A stretch of 5,176 bases of DNA from Comamonas sp. (GTDB taxonomy: Bacteria; Pseudomonadota; Gammaproteobacteria; Burkholderiales; Burkholderiaceae_C). The translations under genes were made by a program, and so were the position numbers. Numbering within the stretch: position 1 is the first letter of the stretch; every line of letters starts with the position of its first letter. Where the stretch lies: positions 1-5,176 of the forward strand of contig JAFAIY010000194.1 of assembly GCA_019236485.1 (NCBI GenBank). Direction: 5' to 3'. Of the stretch, positions 1-5,176 are shown in pieces. Below the pieces are notes generated by a model. That model worked only from the letters and a program-made list of their open reading frames with translations. It had not been told where the DNA came from and did no database searches.

Positions 1-471
1 GCCCTCGCCTTGCCAGCGTCCGTTGCCTTCGCCATGGCCATGTCCGCGGTCATGGTCGTGCCGGTCCCAGCCGCGGTGCTCGCCATGGTCGAAGTGACGG
101 GGGCCGCGATCCCAGTCGCGCTCATAGCGCGGCGGCCCGGCACGCCAGTGAGGGGGTGGGTTGCGCAGAAAGTACACCGGCTGCCCGCAAGCATGGTAGC
201 GGCCGCAATAGCGGCGCCAGTTGCGCGAATGGTCCGGCGGCACCCACATATAGATGGGCTGGACCTGAGGTATCACGGGCCCGCCCCACATGGGCTGGGC
301 ATACATCAGCGCAGGCGGCGGCGCATTACCGATATTAACCTGGCCATAGACCCCGGGCGCCAGCTGCCCCGAGATGGAACCGCTGATATAGGCCTGAGCC
401 TGGGCCAGCCCCGCGGCGCAGGTCAGCGCCATAGCCAGCGCAGCATGAGCAAGATAAGAATGAAGGCGCAT
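1..471 (-). CDS. Small exported protein with His/Asp/Arg/Gly-rich tail, 3' end beyond the window
   Basis: The reading frame is open from an ATG at 471 to the window edge (157 codons, no stop reached). The start is supported by a good Shine-Dalgarno AGGAG at 476-480, six bases upstream. Residues 1-27 form a classic signal peptide: MRLH, a hydrophobic core, then AQAQA, so cleavage is expected near residue 25 or 27 and the protein should be periplasmic or outside the cell. The mature part begins YISGSISGQLAPGVYG, followed by NIGNAPPPA (about 47-55), a proline- and aromatic-rich stretch, PPDH (78-81) and two cysteines (89 and 95) in a YCGRYHACG context that could form a disulfide. From about residue 116 the chain is rich in D, H, R and G. 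I recall similar uncharacterised exported proteins in Comamonadaceae, but their function is unknown. The tail could bind metal or be disordered; that is a guess. The gene is much more GC-rich than the upstream operon and is probably a separate unit. Confidence 0.82.
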   Translation of the reverse strand, partial: MRLHSYLAHAALAMALTCAAGLAQAQAYISGSISGQLAPGVYGQVNIGNAPPPALMYAQPMWGGPVIPQVQPIYMWVPPDHSRNWRRYCGRYHACGQPVYFLRNPPPHWRAGPPRYERDWDRGPRHFDHGEHRGWDRHDHDRGHGHGEGNGRWQGEG

Positions 472-475
472 GATT

Positions 476-480
476 CTCCT
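476..480 (-). promoter_or_regulatory. Ribosome binding site of the exported-protein gene
   Basis: The minus strand reads AGGAG-AATC-ATG. This is the clearest Shine-Dalgarno in the window and fixes the start at 471. Confidence 0.75.
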
Positions 481-488
481 GTCGTAAA

Positions 489-505
489 CGGCGAGCAAAT
501 CGCCG
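489..505 (-). other. Hairpin in the leader just upstream of the ribosome binding site
   Basis: The minus strand reads CGGCGA-TTTGC-TCGCCG, a perfect 6-bp stem with a 5-base loop. It ends eight bases before the AGGAG of the exported-protein gene. It is followed by only three T residues, so it is a poor intrinsic terminator for the upstream operon. It could instead tune translation of the downstream gene, or be chance. The rest of the gap (472-580) shows no convincing promoter or terminator. Confidence 0.3.
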
Positions 506-580
506 GGCCACAAACCCTTGCCAGCCGCAATGCATGGACACCATCAGACGACCCGCCTGACTACGCGACCAACAAACCAG

Positions 581-928
581 CTAGCGTATGGTTTGAGCGT
601 GCAAACCTTTTTTCAGAATCAAATCTACCACCGGCTGCTCACGCTTGTTCGCTCTCATGCAGTGATCTTTTTGAAACCAATCTGTAACTTTGATCACCAC
701 TCTTGCCCAACGCTTGTTCTCACGTTCACGCCAAGCATGGGATGAAACACTTTCCCAGGCATAACCATCCAGAACAGAAGCGTTGACAAAATGGTCCAGC
801 GCCCGCACGCCCGCACGGCCTCGTTCAGTGCGTCCAAACAGCCCCACCCAACAAAGAATCAGGTAGCCGAGAACCGCCAGCGGAACCACGGCACACATCA
901 GCACAACACCGGCAAGACGCTCTTTCAC
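581..928 (-). CDS. Small single-pass membrane protein, last gene seen in the operon
   Basis: A 115-residue protein whose start codon is GTG at 928. The start overlaps the P450 stop by four bases (GTGA) and is preceded by AAGAGGG at 936-942, so it is well supported. Residues 6-31 form one strongly hydrophobic helix after a short charged start (MKER), suggesting an inner-membrane anchor. The remainder is soluble and basic, with a compact block: ALDHFVNA (43-50), a WESVSSHAWRER segment (58-69), DWFQKDHC (83-90) and a final REQPVVDL (96-103). I recall small uncharacterised proteins with a comparable pattern (ALDQLANALLGG, then ESLSSRAWR, then a DHC motif) in phage or prophage regions of proteobacteria, which suggests a shared domain, but I could not verify this. 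Function unknown. Tight coupling to the P450 gene suggests it works with the operon. The frame ends in TAG at 581-583. Confidence 0.8.
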   Translation of the reverse strand: MKERLAGVVLMCAVVPLAVLGYLILCWVGLFGRTERGRAGVRALDHFVNASVLDGYAWESVSSHAWRERENKRWARVVIKVTDWFQKDHCMRANKREQPVVDLILKKGLHAQTIR

Positions 929-2310
929 GCAGCAGCCCTCTTGCGCAACTTGATACGAACTCCATTCGCAGAGCGGATGGTCAAACGGCCCACGGGCTCA
1001 GGCACATGCTCATCCACCGGCAACAGCTCATAGCGACGCAAGATGCACGCCAGAATCAGGACGGCCTCCTGCAAGGCAAAAGCAGCACCCAGGCACACAC
1101 GCGGCCCCATGCTGAAGGGCATATAAGCATGTTTGATGGCATCTTTGTCATCCCCTCTATCGAACCGGTCAGGGTCGAAAGCATCCGGATTTTTCCACCA
1201 TTTGCGGTGGCGCTGCAACAGCCAGGGAGCGACAACCACCGTGCTGCCCGCCCCCAGTTGCTTGCCCCGCATGGGGCAGGACTGAACATTCTCACGCGCA
1301 AAAAAGCCCACAGGCGGAAACAGGCGCAGAGTCTCACGAAAGATATTCCAGACCAGCGCCAGACTCTTCATGTCGGCCTGCCGAGGCTCGGCATCACCAA
1401 AGACTGCAATCACCTGCTCATATGCCCGCTGCTGAATCTCTGGCGACTTGGCCAGCAAATAGCTGGCCCAAGTCAAAGCGCTGGCGGAAGTTTCATGCCC
1501 TGCCAGAAACAACATCGCCACCTGGTTGACCAGCTCTTCCTCGGAGAACGGCTTGCCCGACTGAGGATCCTTGGCCTGCATGAAGGCAGCCAGAATATCT
1601 TCGTTCTCTCCCGATTTGCCCTCTAGATGCGCCTCGTAGCGCGGCTTGATCATCGCGTGCAGCAGGCCGCGAATCTCCCGAGCCGCCTTGTTGCTTTGCC
1701 AGCGATGCCAGGGCATGGTCAGCCAACGCGTGCCGAACAAGGCAGGCAGCATGAGCTTTGGTGCCAGCGATTGATAGCGGGCAAAAGCCGCAAAAATGCG
1801 ATGTGCATCCGGCCCCTGCATGGGCTGGGAAAAAATCGTGCGAAAAATGATGTCGGCCGTGACATGCGTCATTTCGACCTCGATGTCATAGGCTTGCTGT
1901 TCATCGACAGTATCCAGCCGTTCCAACATGGACTGCGCAGCGCCCAACATGCGCGGAAAGGCAACGTTCAAGCGCGCTTGCTCGAACGCGGGGTTCATCA
2001 TGGTCCGCTGACGCTGCCATTGCTCCCCGTTAGTCGTGAAAATGCTTTCGCCCAACAAAGGCTCCAGCGACTCATGCAGCAAATGACTCTTTGGAAAAAG
2101 CTGCGCCTCGCTCTGCATGACACGCTTGACCTCCTTGATGTCATTCAGCATGTAGAGGTCAACCCCCGGCAGATGCACCTCGCCCATCTGCATGGTGTAG
2201 CTGCGCTCGAACAAGGCATCCATCCAGGAGCGGCGGGCATGCCAGAACATGCCCAGCTTCGATGCCTTTTCAGGATGGGGCTTGGGATAGGCTGGACAGA
2301 AAAGACTCAT
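925..2310 (-). CDS. Cytochrome P450
   Basis: A 461-residue, full-length soluble bacterial P450, a haem monooxygenase that uses O2 and two electrons to hydroxylate or otherwise oxidise an organic substrate. All hallmarks are visible: helix-C WxxxR (W98, R102), the oxygen-activating I-helix motif AGHETS (270-275), ExxR of helix K (E326, R329), a PERF-like segment FDPDRF (378-383), and the haem-binding loop FSMGPRVCLG (399-408) with C406 as the thiolate ligand. There is no N-terminal membrane anchor and no fused reductase, so separate redox partners (ferredoxin and its reductase, or similar) are needed and are not in this window. The ATG overlaps the stop of the upstream gene (ATGA); only a weak GGTGAG lies before it, suggesting translational coupling. 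The sequence style (ETLRLFPPVGFFAREN) resembles P450s acting on fatty acids and other lipophilic molecules, but the substrate cannot be read from sequence. The operon context suggests a lipid linked to the surface polysaccharide. Confidence 0.96.
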   Translation of the reverse strand: MSLFCPAYPKPHPEKASKLGMFWHARRSWMDALFERSYTMQMGEVHLPGVDLYMLNDIKEVKRVMQSEAQLFPKSHLLHESLEPLLGESIFTTNGEQWQRQRTMMNPAFEQARLNVAFPRMLGAAQSMLERLDTVDEQQAYDIEVEMTHVTADIIFRTIFSQPMQGPDAHRIFAAFARYQSLAPKLMLPALFGTRWLTMPWHRWQSNKAAREIRGLLHAMIKPRYEAHLEGKSGENEDILAAFMQAKDPQSGKPFSEEELVNQVAMLFLAGHETSASALTWASYLLAKSPEIQQRAYEQVIAVFGDAEPRQADMKSLALVWNIFRETLRLFPPVGFFARENVQSCPMRGKQLGAGSTVVVAPWLLQRHRKWWKNPDAFDPDRFDRGDDKDAIKHAYMPFSMGPRVCLGAAFALQEAVLILACILRRYELLPVDEHVPEPVGRLTIRSANGVRIKLRKRAAA

Positions 2311-3629
2311 CTCACCAATTTCTTCTGAATATAGTCACGCATCAACCCAGGGCTGCTGAGCAACTCGAAATAATCATAGGCTCCAGCAATTTCGCCAGCC
2401 ATCAGATACTGAAAATGCATGCGCATCTTGTTGCGACGCAGCCAGCGGTAGCTGGTTGGATGGAACAGCTTGTGAAAGCGCGGTGAACACACAGCCTGAG
2501 GGTTAATGCCCCATTGCCGCGCCTTTTGCGCCTGCCTTCCCAGGTGGCTCAAGGACTCCGACGCCTGCGAGGCGGTCCGCAGGCCATCCTCTCGCAACGA
2601 CAGGCCCACTACATCACACATGCCAAAACACACACTGTCGCTGGGTGACGAGATATCGGCCCAGTACACAGACTTGTCCAGCGCCAGCTCCCGCAAAGTA
2701 CGCCGCAAATTCCTCGCTCCGGGGAAAAGGCCAAACAGAGGAATGCAGTTGCCCAAGGTCACCAGGTTGACCAGCTGCGCCGAAACTGACACATCCGATA
2801 CGGCGGTTTCTGGATTTGCAGCCAAATGCCGTCGCAAAGCCGCTGTCATCTTTACCGCATGAACGCTGCCCACACTAAAGCCCACAACCACGACCTCGCG
2901 CCAGCGCCCCTGCCGCAGCCCTCTGGCCACATCAGCAGCCATGAACTCCATGCGTTCCTCCAGTTCTGGAAAAGTTCGCTCGGAGCTTATGCGGGCGAAA
3001 TTCAGGATTCTGAGCAACCAGCTGATATGAATATGTCGGTCCAGCGCAAAGCCTCCCCAGCACACCAAGGCCCCGACCATCAAAGCCAGGCCGGCAGCCC
3101 CCCCCAAAAAAAATCTGGCGAAAAAATCGCCGAGGACAGCCCCCAGACAGACACCCACTACGAGCACCAGCGCGGCATAGGCTATCGGATATGCCAGTGC
3201 CCACAGCGTAAAGCGAGCCTGCTCATGAATGGGGGCCAGCCACTGCCTCAGGCGCCAGATGGCGGCATATGTGCCCAATGCCTCCCGAAAAACCGTTTCG
3301 CGGCCTTCCGGCCAATTGGCCCGCACCTGATCGTGCCAATCGAAAAAAAGGAAATCCGTTGAAGAATCATCCGCAAGGCCCTCCTGGCGAATATTCCACA
3401 AAGAGTGAATCGACTTCTCCGCTTCCAGAGAGTTCCAAGTCACTCTTTTTCCGACGACATATTTTCGGTCATCGCAGACCATCGCCTGTTTTTGCGATTC
3501 TGCACGCATCAGCTGGTGATAATGCCTGGCCCCCCGGGGATCAAAGCCGCCAACAAATATCACCAGCCGTGTTGGGCATGTTTTCTCTGCAGAAGATTTC
3601 AATACGGGATTCGTTTCGCTGGTAATCAT
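2307..3629 (-). CDS. Membrane protein with alpha/beta-hydrolase-like motif
   Basis: A 440-residue protein of unassigned function. The N-terminal part starts with a beta-strand-like RLVIFVGGFDPRG (21-33), as in alpha/beta-hydrolases, followed by FLFFDWHDQVRANWP (93-107). Two adjacent hydrophobic helices (about 141-167 and 170-196) should anchor it in the inner membrane as a hairpin. After them VVVVGFSVGSVHA (246-258) contains GxSxG with S252 as a likely nucleophile. A later SPSD segment (328-331) and H405 in RMHFQYL could supply the acid and the histidine of a triad; those two assignments are tentative. The whole looks like a hydrolase or acyltransferase-type fold interrupted by a membrane hairpin. 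The ATG at 3629 has GGAG at 3635-3638, and a 19-bp gap separates it from the KpsS-like gene; the stop overlaps the P450 start. Its coding strand holds a T8G8 run within the second membrane helix. A role in processing a lipid or lipid-linked sugar is inferred from context only. Confidence 0.88.
   Translation of the reverse strand: MITSETNPVLKSSAEKTCPTRLVIFVGGFDPRGARHYHQLMRAESQKQAMVCDDRKYVVGKRVTWNSLEAEKSIHSLWNIRQEGLADDSSTDFLFFDWHDQVRANWPEGRETVFREALGTYAAIWRLRQWLAPIHEQARFTLWALAYPIAYAALVLVVGVCLGAVLGDFFARFFLGGAAGLALMVGALVCWGGFALDRHIHISWLLRILNFARISSERTFPELEERMEFMAADVARGLRQGRWREVVVVGFSVGSVHAVKMTAALRRHLAANPETAVSDVSVSAQLVNLVTLGNCIPLFGLFPGARNLRRTLRELALDKSVYWADISSPSDSVCFGMCDVVGLSLREDGLRTASQASESLSHLGRQAQKARQWGINPQAVCSPRFHKLFHPTSYRWLRRNKMRMHFQYLMAGEIAGAYDYFELLSSPGLMRDYIQKKLVR
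3098..3113 (-). repeat. T8G8 double homopolymer tract inside the hydrolase-like gene
   Basis: The plus strand shows eight C residues (3098-3105) directly followed by eight A residues (3106-3113); the coding strand therefore reads T8G8 and encodes the FFLGG at the start of the second membrane helix. Two shorter A runs occur nearby on the plus strand (3121-3126 and 3343-3349). Runs of this length are prone to slippage during replication, and a one-base change would truncate the protein before its GxSxG motif. Confidence 0.7.
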
Positions 3630-3634
3630 TCACA

Positions 3635-3638
3635 CTCC
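3635..3638 (-). promoter_or_regulatory. Ribosome binding site of the hydrolase-like gene
   Basis: GGAG lies five bases before the ATG at 3629, in the only true gap between coding regions within the operon (3630-3648). It supports that start. Confidence 0.6.
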
Positions 3639-3648
3639 GACCCGCACT

Positions 3649-5076
3649 TCATGCCACATTCCGTCTTTCCATTGGTTCCGGAGATTCTGTCAAATTTAGT
3701 ATAGGAAGCTGAGAAATCGCCGCAGTGCCCGCCGGCCATGACACGGGATCAACCGACTGCCCTCCGCCCCATAGACGCTGAGCCAGCTGCCCATCCAGAG
3801 CTGCGCCACAATGCCAGGAAACATCCGGCAGCTTGCGATAAAAGCTCCCGTTGATCTGCGTACATTCGATCAGAGCCTTGCGAAAACGCGCGAGCACCGC
3901 ACGATCAGGAGCAGCGCTATGGGCATGGAACCAGAACTCCCTCATACGCCCCTGAAAGGTCAAACCTTTGAGGTCATACAACGCATTGCCGCAGACCTTG
4001 ACCGGTGCCCCATGGCCCAAGGCGGAAAGCCCTGTGGTGCTGTTGACCAAGACCACGCCTTTCGCACTTTTCAGCAAGGAGGGCAAATGCTGATCATGGA
4101 TATATAGCACCCTGTGCTGCAGTCCATGGCGTTTCGCCAGCAAGCGGATAATGTTTTCATAATTCCTGTGCCCTCTATCCATGGGGTGATGCTTGAAAAC
4201 CACCATGTCTTCGGAAATGGATTTACCGCCATCAGGTACGCCGCCAGCTCGCTCCAATGCCTGCGCTCTGGAAAAAGAATGCAGCACATGGTTAATAAAG
4301 TCGGTGACAAACTCGTAATCCGAATGGACCAGAATCTGTGCATCGTTATAGACCTGCAAAGGTGCGAGGAAGAATTTTTTATGCAGCTTTCCGAGCAACA
4401 AGGACTCAATCTCTTTTTCCGAACGGCGATACCAGAACTTGCGCAGATAACTCAGCCACCACCATGGCGCATCCCGCACCGTCATGCTGCGGTGGTGCAG
4501 AGCATTGTTCCAGAAGCACTGCCCCAGCCATGCCATAAAGAAATACAACATGCCCCACATGGCCGCATGCCAGAATGAATTACCCACCTTCCTCCATGCG
4601 TCGGTCGCTTGACCATTTTCATGGACCGGCAAGGGCCCGGCTGATTGCTGGGCACGCCCTTTAAGCCAGATGGCCAACCGCTCCTCGAACTGGGAATGGC
4701 CATTCACGCCCAAGGGCTCGAAAGTGATGTGGTCCGGCCGCAGATAGCCCTCTTCAAAAACGCCTAGCGCGCAACCCAATCGTTCTGTCAGCGAACGAAC
4801 ACATGCATGCACGGGCCGACAGTCCCCAAACAGCAGCACAGCATCAATTCGATGCCTGAGAATAAATGCTTCCAATGCCTCAGGCCACTGCGACAGTTCT
4901 CCCCGAAACGCATGCGCACGACGCGGATAAAACAGCCAATCCCCAGCATTGAAGTTGAACTTGAACACCGTTGCGCCCACCGAGCGCAAATCCTTGGCTA
5001 GATTCCAGAAGAAAGGCCCAACTGGGCCTTGCAGCAACAAAACACGCTTTGACGCAAATCCGCTCTTATTCTTCAT
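3649..5076 (-). CDS. Capsular polysaccharide biosynthesis protein, KpsS/LipB/RkpJ type
   Basis: A 475-residue member of the capsule-synthesis family of KpsS (E. coli) and LipB (Neisseria). In the family, KpsS is a Kdo transferase that starts the beta-Kdo linker on a lysophosphatidylglycerol anchor at the cytoplasmic face of the inner membrane. Family motifs seen in order: LLLQGPVGPFF (13-23), FNAGDWLFYP (42-51), LLFGDCRPVH (81-90), FEEGYLRPD (107-115), LQVYNDAQILVHSDY (240-254), VFKHHPMDRG (293-302), YIHDQHLPSLL (325-335), NSTTGLSALGHG (345-356) and VCGNALYDLKGLTFQG (361-376). It is longer than E. coli KpsS (about 390 residues as I recall). A hydrophobic, aromatic-rich segment at about 167-190 may rest on the membrane. 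The ATG overlaps the stop of the preceding gene (ATGA). No Shine-Dalgarno is visible and the frame is closed by TGA about 42 bases upstream, so translation probably depends on coupling. Sugar donor and acceptor may differ from KpsS. Confidence 0.93.
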   Translation of the reverse strand: MKNKSGFASKRVLLLQGPVGPFFWNLAKDLRSVGATVFKFNFNAGDWLFYPRRAHAFRGELSQWPEALEAFILRHRIDAVLLFGDCRPVHACVRSLTERLGCALGVFEEGYLRPDHITFEPLGVNGHSQFEERLAIWLKGRAQQSAGPLPVHENGQATDAWRKVGNSFWHAAMWGMLYFFMAWLGQCFWNNALHHRSMTVRDAPWWWLSYLRKFWYRRSEKEIESLLLGKLHKKFFLAPLQVYNDAQILVHSDYEFVTDFINHVLHSFSRAQALERAGGVPDGGKSISEDMVVFKHHPMDRGHRNYENIIRLLAKRHGLQHRVLYIHDQHLPSLLKSAKGVVLVNSTTGLSALGHGAPVKVCGNALYDLKGLTFQGRMREFWFHAHSAAPDRAVLARFRKALIECTQINGSFYRKLPDVSWHCGAALDGQLAQRLWGGGQSVDPVSWPAGTAAISQLPILNLTESPEPMERRNVA

Positions 5077-5176
5077 GACTGGGGAAAACTGCAGGCTAAA
5101 AAAGCCGACTTGTACCTTTCATTGGGGCGCCACCGGGATGGGAAGTACGACATTTTAATGACCTTGTCCGGCTGCA
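5073..5176 (-). CDS. 3' end of an unidentified upstream gene of the same operon
   Basis: On the minus strand one frame enters from the window edge and runs 33 codons to a TGA at 5073-5075, overlapping the ATG of the KpsS-like gene (ATGA). The visible tail includes QPDKVIKMSYFPSRW, then a basic RPNERYKS stretch, ending ACSFPQS. The frame has no stop, and the four-base overlap is the same arrangement as two other junctions in this operon. This supports a real coding end rather than a leader. The tail is too short to name the protein. The alternative is a short leader region with a chance open frame; an in-frame ATG at 5153 exists but has no good ribosome binding site. Confidence 0.6.
   Translation of the reverse strand, partial: QPDKVIKMSYFPSRWRPNERYKSAFLACSFPQS
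5097..5103 (-). other. TTTTTTA heptamer, possible -1 slippery site
   Basis: In the frame of the upstream partial gene the minus strand reads GCT-TTT-TTA, which fits the X-XXY-YYZ rule for -1 frameshifting (T TTT TTA). A -1 shift here would enter the frame of the KpsS-like gene, which is open from this point through its ATG at 5076. The heptamer lies in a small inverted repeat (GGCT-AGCC, 5094-5106). No strong downstream pseudoknot or internal Shine-Dalgarno is evident, so use as a real shift site is uncertain. Confidence 0.25.

Noticed and set aside
489..505. Intrinsic terminator for the operon
   Set aside because: The hairpin is short and followed by only three T residues before ACGACAGG, so it is reported only as a leader hairpin.
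335..544. Minus-strand open frame of 69 codons across the gap before the exported-protein gene
   Set aside because: It overlaps the signal-peptide region in another frame, has no plausible ribosome binding site, and its protein is arginine- and cysteine-rich like a frame shadow.
10..687. Long plus-strand open frame of 225 codons
   Set aside because: It lies antisense to the exported-protein gene, which has a signal peptide and a clear ribosome binding site, and continues across the gap into the small membrane-protein gene. Its protein is low-complexity and resembles nothing I know; GC-rich DNA readily gives such shadows.
1006..2328. Two long plus-strand open frames (206 and 233 codons) opposite the P450
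   Set aside because: The opposite strand encodes a P450 with every hallmark motif; the plus-strand frames have no recognisable domain and no good ribosome binding site.
3117..3131. Inverted repeat GGCGA/TCGCC with a 5-base loop near the T8G8 tract
   Set aside because: Only a 5-bp stem inside coding sequence for DFFA; most likely a by-product of codon content.
4114..4578. Plus-strand open frame of 154 codons opposite the KpsS-like gene
   Set aside because: The minus strand carries the conserved KpsS-family motifs over the same bases; the plus frame has no family signature.
5077..5176. In-frame N-terminal extension of the KpsS-like protein
   Set aside because: A TGA closes that frame about 42 bases upstream of the ATG and no other ATG, GTG or TTG lies between, so 5076 is the sensible start.

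Overview
The window comes from a beta-proteobacterium, most likely a member of the Comamonadaceae such as Comamonas or a relative. The evidence is the codon and GC style, the kind of KpsS/LipB-like protein encoded, and a small exported protein of a type I remember from Comamonas, Delftia and Acidovorax relatives. This placement is inference from recalled sequence resemblance, not a search. Every supported gene lies on the minus strand, so transcription runs from position 5176 towards position 1.

Reading in the direction of transcription: (1) the last 33 codons of an unidentified gene (5073-5176); (2) a KpsS/LipB/RkpJ-type capsular polysaccharide protein (3649-5076); (3) a 440-residue protein with two predicted membrane helices and a GxSxG alpha/beta-hydrolase-like motif (2307-3629); (4) a complete cytochrome P450 with all hallmark motifs (925-2310); (5) a 115-residue single-pass membrane protein starting at GTG (581-928). 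The junctions are ATGA, a 19-bp gap, ATGA and GTGA. This is very strong evidence for one translationally coupled operon. Its promoter and first genes lie beyond the right-hand edge. After a 108-bp gap without a clear terminator comes (6) the 5' part of a GC-rich gene for a small exported protein (1-471), cut off by the left-hand edge.

The operon looks like part of a surface polysaccharide or glycolipid system. The KpsS-like protein would act on the lipid end of a capsule polymer. The membrane-bound hydrolase-like protein and the P450 are candidates for making or modifying the lipid part. The combination recalls the rkp genes of Sinorhizobium, where a KpsS/LipB homologue sits with lipid-synthesis genes, but the P450 has no established role there. 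This link is a hypothesis.

The operon is visibly less GC-rich than the exported-protein gene (sampled 60-base lines 43-52% against 70%). The hydrolase gene carries an uninterrupted T8G8 tract in its coding strand, a plausible slippage site. No RNA genes, insertion sequences, CRISPR arrays or attachment sites were seen, and no gene-free stretch exceeds 300 bases.
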